Assembly: GCF_963576675.1 (NCBI RefSeq)
Contig: NC_088911.1
Span: 88,317,256-88,381,255, forward strand
DNA length: 64,000 nucleotides
Direction: 5' to 3'
Source: Euphorbia lathyris
Taxonomy: Eukaryota; Streptophyta; Magnoliopsida; Malpighiales; Euphorbiaceae
Below are positions 46,579 through 57,695 of the stretch, piece after piece; the stretch's first letter is position 1; each line of letters begins with the position of its first letter. The notes beneath the pieces are model-generated. The model was not told where the DNA came from, made no database searches, and saw nothing but the letters and a program-made list of their open reading frames with translations. A program made the position numbers and the translations under genes.

Positions 46579-47502
46579 TGCTACACCTTATCATGGATTC
46601 CAATTCACAATCCTAATTCACCATTCCCAATCTCCAGATTGAATATCAAACCAATATTCACTCTCAGCAATCAAATTGCAGAATCTGAATTGAAATTAGA
46701 GCTGTTGAATCAACAACCAACAAAGAAATAATAATAATAGTTAATCAGAATCTGATAATAACAAGGAAAGAAATCAAAGATTGCGTGAACATCTAAATGA
46801 CTTGTTGATATAGGAATACAAACAAAAAGAAAGAAGATTAAAATATTAACAAAACAACATAGAAAAATGGGGGTGAGGAGAGAGAGAGAGAGAAAGAGTA
46901 TGTTTTTATTTAAAAAAATAGTAGCATAAGACACAGAATATGCATCAAGAAAATCGACCCATGACCAATAAATCAATTAGTTAAATCTTCATTATCAAAG
47001 AGCTAAATACTTGTCCAATTTCCCAAGGAAACCATTGACAAGGACCACAATTTACCTTTCTCTTTAATGGCAGAAAATAATTCCCTTCACCTTCATTAAA
47101 GATCCCAAAATACAAATGTAAATAAATAATCACAGAAACACAGATGAGATCAACAAAAAAACAAAACCCAGATCAAAAGATTGAAAATTGAAGGCATTGA
47201 ATCAATGGAAGTAACCAAAATCCAATCTTGAGAGAACCCAAGAAAGAGGAAATAAAATTTATAAAGGAAAGAAATAGAGAAAGAAGAAAGCCCACCTGTA
47301 AAAAAACTTGAGCAGCTAAACGCATGCACACATCTGAAAATCAAGAAACAAGAAGGGAGAAGCAGAGGCTTTGTAATGGTAAGTTATAGTATTATTAATT
47401 GAAATGGAAAAAGAAAAAGGGAAATCAGAGATAGGAGAGAGAAAGAAAAAAAGGAAAGTGAAGTGTGTTTCGGGGACGTGTATGAAAGGATTTTGGTTCA
47501 GT
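46579..47502 (-). promoter_or_regulatory. 5' leader of the GT14 gene
   Basis: The minus strand between the TATA box and the start codon is rich in TTC/CTT and AT, with a TTTTTTTACAGGTGGGC acceptor-like site near 47293. A 5' UTR with one or more introns is likely. An AGAGAGAGAGAGAG tract is at about 46879-46896. No other gene is visible. Confidence 0.45.
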
Positions 47503-47513
47503 TATTTATATAG
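47503..47513 (-). promoter_or_regulatory. TATA box for the GT14 gene
   Basis: The minus strand reads CTATATAAATAAC about 30-40 bp upstream of a CA-rich likely start region (about 47470), followed by CTTTCTCTCTCC leader sequence. Confidence 0.5.
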
Positions 47514-47889
47514 ACCAAGGGATTTTGACCAAATACATACACTTTCTTTCAGTTTCTTTTCTATTATTATTACACCACCTGTTTCTTTTTCTTCTAAATG
47601 CTTCAAATTCAAGACATAACCTTGCAATTTTTATTAAAATACTTTCGAAATTTATCCGGTTTGAATTTGAATTAATCTTAATTAGAAAAAAACATTCGAA
47701 ATTGTTTCTATCTCTGTGTTAAAAATAGTAATGTAAATAATGATATACGAAGTTCCTTCCTATGTATATTGTGTATTTTTAGAAGTTGCCAATTTGGTGA
47801 TCCAGAGGTTTAGGGATTAGTTGTTTTTGTATGTTAATACACTCACTGAGATTCCAACAAGTTGGGATTCTTGTTATATTTCCTTTTCA

Positions 47890-48500
47890 AAAACTTCTCT
47901 TCTTCTTCTTTTTCAACTCTAAGTATTGAATTAATTAGTTAATACTATAAATTAACTACTATGTTTATTGTCAATGTTTTCTTTTTTAAAGAAAAATATT
48001 TTCAACATGCCTTTCAAAAAATTTTATTATCAATGTTTATTGACTGGTACAAATAATTTGTTGAATGAGCCTTTTTTATATCACTTTGTTATATTTTTAA
48101 AAACTTATCTCGTTCTTGTTCTTCAACTCCAAATATTGAATATATCCGTTAATAACTATAAAGTAACTACTATGCTTACATTTCAAAATTTATTGTCAAT
48201 GTTTATTCATTGGTTTTCTATTTTTATAGAATATTGTTAATGTGTTACCTTGTGTTATATTTGATTATATAAATAATATATTTATCGAGCATTTTTCATA
48301 TGATAAATACCATGTTATATTTTGAAAATTTTCTTTTGTTCTTGTTCTTCAACTCCAAATGTTGAATAAATCGGTTAATAACTATAAAGTCATTACTATT
48401 CTTACATTTCAAATTTTACGGTCAATGTTTATTCATTAGGATATTGTTAATGTGTTACCTTGTGTTATATCTGATTATACAAATAATATGATAAATTCAA
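47890..48500. repeat. Degenerate ~220-bp tandem repeat
   Basis: Three related units start at about 47893, 48111 and 48337. They share TTGTTCTTCAACTCCAAAT, GTTAATAACTATAAAGT and CAATGTTTATTCATT. AT-rich, no coding sense. Confidence 0.7.
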
Positions 48501-48599
48501 AGTAGTTGTATTTCAAATGCATCCCGATAATTAGCAGTTCTTAATCGTCTAAATTTAGGTCTTTTCCCAAAAAAAAATTGGGATTTTACTGGTTGGGAC

Positions 48600-49470
48600 A
48601 TTTTTAGTACTTGTAATTAGTGATTATCCAGAAATGAGTTTCCGGCCAACTTGAATGATAATATTATTGTCTTTATTCCTAAAACTAAAAGTCTGGGTCA
48701 CATGAAAGATCTTCAACCTATATCCTTGTGTCATAGCTTACATAAGATAGTTGTTAAGGTCTTGGCTATTAGACTGGTAATGTTTTACTTGTTAAATTTG
48801 ATAGTAAGCTTTTGTTCCGACTCGATTTATAATGAACAATATTCAAGTAGCTTTTGAGTACATCATTATATGAAAAAAAAAGTAAAAAATCATTATGATA
48901 AAACTACTTTAAAGATTGACATTAATGAGTCTTATGACAAAGTTAACTGGAATTTTCTAATGATTGTGGTTAGGCGTATGAGGTTTCATGACCGTTGGAT
49001 TAGGTAGATGATGCTTTTTGTTACCACCGTGTCCTATTCGATTGTTGTAAATCGGAAGTTGGTTAGTCATATTAACCCATATTATGGTCTATGTGATCCT
49101 CTTTCACTGTATTTTTTTATTCTTATGTTGAGGTGTTGACTAAGTTCAATGCTTTTACAGAGGCTAATAAAGAGATTCATGGGTATCAAATTTTCAAACA
49201 AGCTCTTAGTGTCACTCATTTACTCTTTGATGATGATAGTTTATTTAAGCTACCATTGATGAGAATAGTGTTATTCTATATATACTTGCTAAGTGTGAAG
49301 TTATTTCTTGCCAAGCTATTAATATACAAAAGTCTAATATATATCTTCCCGTCCAATGTTACTAATGATGCTCGATTGACGATAAGTGAATTATTGCTAG
49401 TTATTTTTCCTCTGAATAATGGTCACTATTTATGCCTGTCTTTCTAATAGGTACGTTTAAGAGAACTATT
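48600..49470 (+). pseudogene. LINE (L1-type) reverse transcriptase, plus strand, part 1
   Basis: It reads NDNIIVFIPKTKSLGHMKDL then QPISLCHSLHKIVVKVLAIRL, next an INESYDKVNWNFLMIV-like palm segment and NPYYGLCDPLS (the G-x-R-Q-G-D-P-L-S motif is eroded), then HLLFDDDSLF in place of the YADD box. Several stops and frameshifts. It continues at 55330 after an insertion of about 5.8 kb. Confidence 0.82.
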
Positions 49471-49476
49471 TTTTAT

Positions 49477-49585
49477 TGGAAATTTTCACGCAAAACATAC
49501 ATAAAACGCTGCGGAAGTAAACCCGAAATTCCTAAGATATGATTCATATTCAGCAAAAAAAAATGGACGGTTAGAATCACTAACC
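49477..49585 (-). mobile_element. 3' end of a copia LTR (split)
   Basis: The complement reads TTACTTCCGCAGCGTTTTAT and TTTTGCGTGAAAATTTCC, the familiar end of a copia-type LTR. Its start is at 55324 (TGTTAGAAATTATGCCCTAG on the minus strand). The LTR was split by the minus-strand LINE. Confidence 0.65.
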
Positions 49586-49933
49586 TTTTTTTTTGGGAAG
49601 ATTGGAGGCCAAGCAACATGGTGCCTAAGAATACCAACTAGGTTGGCACCCAACCTAGCATGTTCAAAATATTATTATATAATAGAAAAAAGCACGTGGA
49701 AAATAATGAAATAAAAAACTAGCAGATCCTATACTGAGATAAATCGACAAGGTCATCAGAAATAAAACAAGAACAAAAAGAAAGATAATAGTCCCTGAAG
49801 GCGTGAGTCCGCCATGATTTTCTAAAGCATCAATAACTTTGTTGCCCTTGCGATAAATATGAGACACAACCAACCACATCTAAAAAATGAGGGAGAAACG
49901 GTGCATCCAATCTTATCGAATGTGTCAGGGAAC

Positions 49934-50658
49934 TAGGGGTGCAAACGAGCCTTGGTAGTTTGCAAGCTATTCGAGCTCGGCTCGGTGAAAGCTCGATCAA
50001 AGCTCGACTCGATAGGGCTCGACTCGAGTTCTGGATCGGCTCGAGCACTAACAAGTTGAGTCCGAGCTTCCTCAGGTCTGGTTCAAAAGCTCGCAAGCAA
50101 GCTCAATTATTTTTAATTACTATATATATTTCATCATATATATATTTAATATATATTTCATTGGTTATTATTAGTTTTCATCATAATTCACAACTCACAT
50201 AAGATTTAACCCATACAAAAAAATGACACAAAAAAAACGTTTAGACATTTGAGTCTTTAGTGAGACAATTAGGTTTTGATAAAGAATAAAATATATTACA
50301 AAGTTTAATATATATGTCATTGTTTGAAATTTTTCTCCGAGCTTGTGTTTTCTGATCACAAGTACCATATATTTTTCTGGAATCTCGACAATAACATGAT
50401 TGTTTTTCTTTATAAATATTTTAAACTCATATGGATTTTTTATGCTACTTATTCTATGCATGTATGATGAATTTGGTTAAAGCTCGTTAGAAGCTTGATA
50501 AAAGGCTCGACTCGGTCAAAACTCGGCCAGATTCGGTCAAAGTTCGGCTCGGTCAAAGCTCGTCAAAGCTCAATTCGAGAGGGCTCGGTTCGAGATATTA
50601 ACGAGCCAATACCGAACCTACCTAGGGTTCGGCTCGGTTCGGCTCGGTTGCACCCCTA
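49934..50658. mobile_element. 725-bp hAT element with perfect 8-bp target duplication
   Basis: The ends are TAGGGGTGCAAACGAGCC and the complement of TAGGGGTGCAACCGAGCC. CAGGGAAC flanks both sides (49926-49933 and 50659-50666). The subterminal 150 bp at each end are packed with GAGCTCG, GCTCGG and CTCGAC words. The centre is AT-rich without a transposase. It interrupts the RNase H region of the minus-strand LINE. Confidence 0.93.
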
Positions 50659-52741
50659 CAGGGAACCTTAGTCCATTTATGAGAGATAAGATAGGCTACA
50701 TAAGTGGAATCTAGTTCTAACCAACGGTGATGCCATCCTTTAGACCAAGCCAAACGAATGGAAAAGATAACGCCTTGTAGTTCGACCTTAAAGGGAAAAC
50801 AGAAAGGGAGTGGAATATTAAAAGCGCCATGTGGGAAATCTCACAGTTCTTAAAGATCCTTCCCGCACCCGCTGCTCGAAACAGATCCGTACGTGTTGCA
50901 CTTGAGCCAAACCAGAAAAAGGGGACGCGTATTAATTTCCATAATTGGGGGAGTTGGAGGTAATAGCCTAGGAATCAAAAATTGCTTGAGGACATGAGTA
51001 TCAATGATGGAATCACGTGCATGACCTTTACTGTCAAATTGGACCTCATGGATGGAGCTCCATAAATCCCACAAGATGAGATGAAAGTTTGGGGAGATCG
51101 ACTCAAGGAACACTTTGCTTTGAGTTCTCCAAATCAACCAAATATCGTTAACAGACGTTGAAACCCAAATATCGGTAAGTTTATGGATTGGAGTTCTGAT
51201 TTTAAAAAAAAAATAGCCATCAGATTTTCTAATGTGTCTACACTGTCAAGTCGTAAACTAAACATCAAGAGAATGTTCATCCATACACCATGTGAAAACA
51301 GCAACAAACCAGCATATGATCTCTCAATTCCACCTGCTGTAAATAAAGAATACATTAGGAATTATTATTAATTTCTGAGAACATAGTTCATGCGTTGGAA
51401 GCCTATTCATGTGTGGAGGACATTTATAGATTGGAAAAAAAGTGAAGGAAAGAGCTAGAAATAACTGAATTAATCAGGGCGACCCGACCAACATAGAAAA
51501 AGAATTTCCTTTCCACTTACTAAACTTCAAAAACAATCTTGTTAGCTAAAGGCTTAAGATACGAGTTTTGGGGGCTCCCAAAAAAAAAAGAGAACCCCTA
51601 AAATAATTGAAGGGGAGACTACTAGTTTTTATGCCAATCCTTGAGGCTAAAAAATAAGACTCATATATATACAAGACCAAATCCCCAATATAAGCTTCTG
51701 ATTTGGTCCAATTGACAATCTGCCCTAATAAGTCTCTGCAAATCTTAAACAACTTAGCAATCATATTGACATTCTGGATCGAAGCTTTACAAAATCGAAG
51801 AATATCATCAGCATAAAGGAGATGGGAAGGGAAGGCCGAATGTTTAGCATATGACATCGGAAACAAACCATCCCCCAAACCCCTTAAAATGTAATGACCG
51901 GGAAAATCTTCGCCAAGGCAAAAAAGAATAAGGGAAAGCAAGTCCCATTATTCGACACCCCTTGAACAACTGAAATAACCCCGTGAAGCCCAATTTAAAA
52001 TAATCGAAGTTCTAGCTGAATTGAAGATGTTGAGAATCATTTCCTGAAAATGAATAGAGAAACCAAAACCATCCAATATGTCAAGAATGAAGTTGTAATC
52101 CATAGTATCAAATACTTTCCGGATGTCGATTTTGACGGCCATATTCCTCGCCAAAACAACATTTATTCATGACATTGATCCTTTCAGAAGTGGATGTAAT
52201 ACAGTGATAAATATTGTGCCCCAAAAGAAACACTAACTGATTATCTAACGTAATTATAGCAAGACGGTCAGTAAGAAACTTATTAATTGTGGTAGTGCCC
52301 TCTTTTTAGGACAAAATTTCCTAAAACTATAAGACAAAACTTATTAATTGTGGTAATGCCCTCTTCTTTAGGAATGAGAACCATAAGGTTTGATTTAAGA
52401 CCATGAACCATGTGACCCATCCAGAAAAAAAAAACTTTGAACTACAACACATACATCACAATGTCCCAAAAAGCCTTAAAGAATATTCCACCAAAACCAT
52501 TTGAGACTAAGACGCTTAGATGATCCATAGAGAAGACATCAGGACATATTTCATTCGGAGGAGTACAAGCAATGAGAGAAAGATTCTTATCTTGTGAGAC
52601 CAAGTAAGGGACGGTGTCCTTAATGGTGGAATCATTAGAAGCCACTAAACCCACGGATCGAAAAAGCTCAGAATAAAAGTCAAACACATATCGCTCATAT
52701 CCTTCACAGAGGTAGTAAGAACCCCATTCTATAGACGTAGT

Positions 52742-54513
52742 TGTGAGCGACCGCGAAACCCGAATTACCCTTTACTCCCGCGAGGGAGGAGAATGGATTT
52801 TCAGTAAATTGGGTTCCGTTTTTACATAACACCGTCGCTTACCATTTTTAAGGACGACGTTTAGCATGTCCCTTCCGGTGTATGCATTCTTTATGTTTTA
52901 TACCTTAACCTCTTATCATGTTTTAGACTAAGGTATTTATTTCAGAGTCGCCACCTGAATTTGATGCTCGGGAGCATATTATAATTAGATAGCACACAGG
53001 CTCACAACATGCTATCTCTTCAGAGTTGGGTTCGAGACTTCAACTGTTATAAGAGTCTGATTAATAAACGCGTATACTTGTCTTTTATTAAGATATCATA
53101 TATTTCTATTCCAGTTTCGATTTAAATATCGTGTAATCGTTCGAAAGCGATAAATAAATACTGAAATGTAAATTATTACATCAATTCACAAATGGCACCT
53201 TCTGCCCTATACATCAAATCTAGCCATAGGAATTAAATCTATTAAACCTGCAATACAATAAACGTTAGCTGTGGGTGCTTTGAAACCCGCCTTTCGGATT
53301 TAAACTATGACACCGGAGTCGATCAAATAGGACTCATTTATTCCAAGATCTAACACGTAGCATGCATTTATTCTGAAGCCTGGTTTGGATGTCTAAACAA
53401 ATTTTAACAGAAACCTAAAATACCCTATCACGGGATTGATTTTATCTTCATTTGGAGATTTGGCTGAAAATGTATTCAATTTACCGAATAACAGAATACC
53501 TAGTCTACCCGGATAAGAAAATATGGTTCTTCCCGAAAGGTTCTCTGTCACCGATCTAGGGAGATCCCCGATCGACGACAGGGATCCTCGATCGAGGAAG
53601 ACCTTTCAGGCAGACCCTCTGTTTTGGTGTCAGAATCAGCAAACAAGGGGAGAAGTGTAAAATAAAAATAAACAACATGCAAACGGTAGGGAACGGGCTT
53701 TTAAAACCCTTCAGATGTTACCTCTGAGACGCTTTTCCAGTTTATTTGGTGTTGAGTAGGCCGATGAACACGCGGTTGAGACTTGGAGCAGCAACTCGGA
53801 CCCGTGCAGTAAATGATAGCAACGATCAAAATGTGGTATCCCATGTACTTAGACCGAAATGACCTCCAATTAGGAATAGATTTGACCTAAAAGGTCAATT
53901 CTGGAAGTGTGATAACTCAGAATTGACATTTTTAGTGAAGAACAGTTGTGCTAAACGTGCTTCTTCAAACTATTTTGGGTGTTTTAAACTCTCAAATAGG
54001 TTGTATTTTGGTAGAAATAGTGTTGAAAAACCTTCATTTTCACTCACTTTCACTTACTTTCAAGTGTTTTTCACTAAGTTTCAAGTTTTCACTCTTTTTT
54101 TTCTCAATTTCACTAAAAACTTTTTCTTTCTTGCCAAAAATGTCTCTCCTCCCGAATAGGCAGTTGCCTCTCGTTTTAGTAGTGGAGAAGGGACAAAAAC
54201 TGCTTTGAAAACTAACTAAAAACTGACCGAAACCGTCAAGGATCCTCAGTCGAAGACCCTCATCCTCGATCGAGGAACTGGTCTTCGATCGAAGGTCCTT
54301 ACGGACTTCGAGTATTTTTTAATTCAGAAATGTTTAGATCAAAATAGGTTTGATAGAAATAAAGTATAACGAACTAAAACTGACTCAGAAAATAGGGTCT
54401 GGGTCCTTAGCTCGTATCTCACACAGCGCGTCGTGTAAAGCCCGCCTACACCAACTGTTAGCTAGAGTGTAACGTAAACTCATCACTAGGGCCGGAAAAA
54501 GTCTGTGCTCACA
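52742..54513 (-). mobile_element. 1,772-bp solo LTR, perfect 5-bp target duplication
   Basis: It begins TGTGAGCGACCGCGAAACCC and ends GTCTGTGCTCACA, with GTAGT on both sides (52737-52741 and 54514-54518). Orientation is judged minus, because the complement starts TGTGAGCACAGACTTTTTCC. It contains CCTCGATCGAGGA-type palindromes at 53590 and 54270. A CT-rich stretch (53990-54150) gives meaningless Phe-rich frames. It lies between two parts of the minus-strand LINE. Confidence 0.9.
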
Positions 54514-54915
54514 GTAGTGTGAATACCATTATGAGGTTCCCTAACAGCAACAAACCGATGAAAAAAGGTAGAATTTCTATTCGCGGCATTTAACCATCTC
54601 ACCCTACTTTTTTCACACATAAAGATCTATCTTTGAAGAAGGCGAGTATCGAGATTCTCCCTAGCAAGCAGCTCTTACTGAAATAAATCATTATAGAACC
54701 CATTGATGTCTATCTTATTCCAAATACTCAGTACCTGATTTTCAGAATTAATAAGATTGGAGTCAAGGTTGATAAAATATTTCTCTTCAATTGATGAAGA
54801 ATGCCTCAAAGACCTTTTATCTTAGCATAGATAAGTTGCATCAGAGGGATGCGCTCATTGAAATTATCTTCGAAATCCTTAATCACATCATAGAGGGCTG
54901 GGTGCATAAGCCACA

Positions 54916-55324
54916 ACCTTTATAATTATCCGATTAAAGACAATGTTTGATTGTGTCAAAGTATAGTACTCCTATGGTGACCTTAGGTCTAAAGATTTTA
55001 TGACACAACTTTTATAGAGATCACTTATGACACTAACTCATGCAGTGATCTCATAGTAGGTCAATCCACTTCTATGTTCTCCAACATATACCCATGAGTT
55101 TGATTTGTATCTCCATACACATGGTCATCTCTTTATCATCAATCAACGCTCATACTAGTCCTACTTTTTATCATTCCCACAATAATAAGCACATAGGGAC
55201 ATTTGAAATAACCAATTATCATTCATGGATATCATTATAAAGCAAACATGAAAACATTTATAATAATGTCTAATCTTATTAAAATTACAATATCCATAAT
55301 TGGCCTAGGGCATAATTTCTAACA
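54916..55324 (-). mobile_element. 5' part of a copia LTR (split)
   Basis: The minus strand starts TGTTAGAAATTATGCCCTAG at 55324 and continues through AATTGGTTATTTCAAATGTC. It breaks near 54920 at the minus-strand LINE and resumes at 49585. It separates the two parts of the plus-strand LINE. The flanking 5 bp do not match well. Confidence 0.65.
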
Positions 55325-55329
55325 CTTTT

Positions 55330-56830
55330 TTCCTTAAAGACATGCTCGGTAAGCGGTTTAGTAGTTGGAGATATTAGCTTTATTTTATGGCTGAGAATGA
55401 GGTGTTACTTAAGTTCTAAGCACTTCCTACTTTCTATATAAGTACCTTTCTTTCTCCAAAATTTATTTGCGATGAGCCCTAGAAGATGATGAATTTGTTT
55501 TGGTGGGGGGTACAAAAGGTGAAGGGCGACGAAGTATCCATTACTTTTCTTGGGCTCTTTTGTGTCGGAGTAAGGGGAAATGAGGGCAGGGTTTCATGAC
55601 TTACATGATTTTAATTTAGGCCTTCTTGGAAAATAAGGATGAAAGTTTATTACTAAACCACACATTTTAGTTAGTAAGATTGATAAAGCTAAATATTTTC
55701 CTAGAGATATTTCTTATCTTTCAACTAGGCACTAATCCTAGTTATGTTTGTAGGTGTGTGTGGTATTCTAAACTTTCCCTACTAACGGGTTGAGATGGCA
55801 TATAGAGGATGGTAAGCAGATAAAAATGTAGAAGGATACTCGGATAATTCAGGATTCGGGTTTACTATCAATTCATCGTGTGTGCATGGTTGTGAAGATT
55901 ATAGGGTGGATAATTTGTTCATCAGTGGTACACGAATTTGGGATATGGATAAGATAAGTTCTTTATTGCATCCTAACGAGGCTAGAGTTGTTTGTAATAT
56001 GGTGGTGTCATATTTTTGAAGATAAGATGCCATAATTGACATTTTTCACATGATGGACTGTACACCTTGAAATCTTGCTATAAAGTGCTTGCTTATCTTC
56101 AGCCGAGTATTGATTGAGGATGGATGGAAGATCTTATGAAATCTCTGCATCCTTCCTAAGGTGGAGGTGTCCTTATGGAAGTTAGGTTCTAAGTGTCTCT
56201 CGACTCGCATACCTCTTCTCTCTAAGCATGTTAACATCCTTAATCTTTGTGCCATGTGTAAGAATTATGTTGAGCATGTTTGTCATCTATTTTTGGATTG
56301 TGCTAGTATCGCTATTCCTGAAGGTGATTTTGACGAGTTCTCGGATTGTTTGGAATTAACGAAATAATCTAATTTGGAATAATCTTTGCTAACATGCTGA
56401 TGTTGCTTTTTTTGGCACTCCAAAATTCTTTGCATAATCGAAGGAGGTTCATGTGGACCGCCTGTTAGTCATGCCGGTTCTCCTATTCCGTGAGTTTGTA
56501 ATTGGGAGAGGCCAAATGAGGGGTTTGTGAAGTGGAATGTTGTTGCCTCTTTGTTTCCAACAAAAAATAGAAATGGAGCAGGAGTTTGCTATTCGTCTAA
56601 CTGATGGGAGCTTCTTTACTTACCGTAGTTCGTTTGAGGATAGTTTATTTGATGTGAATATTGCAGAAGCTATTAACTTTTCATTCCATATTATTTGAGA
56701 TGCAAAATGTTATTTTCAAGGTGTATATTAAAATTGTGGTTGATAACTTCAAATCATGAAAGAATGATGTACCAGATATTTAAGGTATTATTAGAGATTG
56801 TAAAGAGTTACTTAGACATTAAAGTGTTTT
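55330..56830 (+). pseudogene. LINE, plus strand, part 2 (zf-RVT and RNase H end)
   Basis: It continues the LINE of 48600-49470: GKRFSSWRY, MNLFWWGVQKVKG, then the zinc-binding region KVEVSLWKLGSKCLSTRIPL with LCAMCKNYVEHVCHLFLDCA (Cys-x2-Cys and His/Cys). An RNase H-like end (LTDGSFFTYRSSFEDSLFDV) follows. Many stops. A T/A-rich tail follows near 56910. Confidence 0.82.
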
Positions 56831-57510
56831 TTATTTGAAGGTTAATGAATGGGTTACACATATTGTAATTTTTTCATTTCTTTTGGTCAGAGGATGTAAT
56901 TTGTAATGATTTTTTTTTTTAAGTAATTGATTCATTTTTTTTTAAGTTACCACAGAAGCTATCCGATAAATAATTAGAAAATAAAACTTTTATTTCTTCA
57001 AAAAAAAAATAAAAATAAAACTTTTATAGAGCTTAAGTTCGATTTTAACTAAGTGGCAATAAAATGAAATAAATAAATAAATAAAGATTTGTGGTTATGA
57101 AGTTTTAAAATAATGAGAATCTTCTTTAAAAAAATAAAATAAAATAAGTCAGCTGCTAAATACCACAACCAAATTCTTTATCACCGCATTTTTTGGACTT
57201 TTTTGCCCTTCTCATAATTTTAATCAAAAATTGAAAATTCTTTCTCCAAAATCATAAACCCGAACAACAATAATTGAAATTATAAAAATAATTGATGTGT
57301 GACAATCCGAACCCCGAAAATGGATGATTACGAGTCGGAAACATTAAGATTTACATCTTTTTATCAAAGAACTCATGAAAATAATACATATTTTTCATGA
57401 CGATTTTATATTTTCCGTCACAAAAAATAGGAGAATTTTTCATTTTTTGTCATAAAAATTGAATGATTTAGTATTTTTCGTCACTAAAAATTTTACGATT
57501 TTGCATATTT
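56831..57510. other. AT-rich gene-free DNA
   Basis: A-rich tail of the LINE and AT-rich sequence. 57170-57275 is related to the leader of the gag fragment at 34150. No coding region. Confidence 0.45.
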
Positions 57511-57695
57511 CAAAATTTGGCCTAAACGGATGCGGCATACCGTTCAACCCATGGCGGGAACGGATGCGGCGTACCGTTCGACCCATGGCGGGAACGGATG
57601 CGGCGTACCGTTCGACCCATGGTGGGAACGGATGCGGCATACCGTTCGACCATGGGTCGAACGGTATGCCGCATCCGTTTAGGCTAAATTTTGAA
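57511..57695. repeat. 34-bp tandem repeat ending in an inverted copy
   Basis: Four units of about 34 bp start at 57527, 57561, 57595 and 57629, each with CGGATGCGGCGTACCGTTCG and ACCCATGG. A fifth copy is inverted (57654-57683), so the block ends in a hairpin around CCATGG. The outer flanks are also inverted (ATTTGGCCTAAACGG / CCGTTTAGGCTAAAT). GC-rich within very AT-rich DNA. Confidence 0.88.

Larger units (their letters stand above)
49587..54915 (-). pseudogene. LINE (L1-type), minus strand, with nested insertions
   Basis: Read downward on the minus strand: a linker region at about 54900-54520 (RNSTFFHRFVAVREPHNGIH), MFDFYSELFRSVGLVASNDS at 52687, the reverse transcriptase palm MAVKIDIRKVFDTMDYNFIL at 52145, LLYADDILRF at about 51820 with the catalytic YADD, and an RNase H-like end (HRWLELDSTYVAYLISH at about 50740 and VVSHIYRKGNKVIDALENHG near 49870). 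It is full of stops. The 3' end abuts a T-run (49587-49595 on +), the remains of its poly(A). A solo LTR (52742-54513) and a hAT element (49934-50658) interrupt it. AAAGGTT near both boundaries may be its target duplication. Confidence 0.82.

Noticed and set aside
53923..54208. Phe/Ser-rich open frames
   Set aside because: CT-rich part of a solo LTR; no domain and no gene context.
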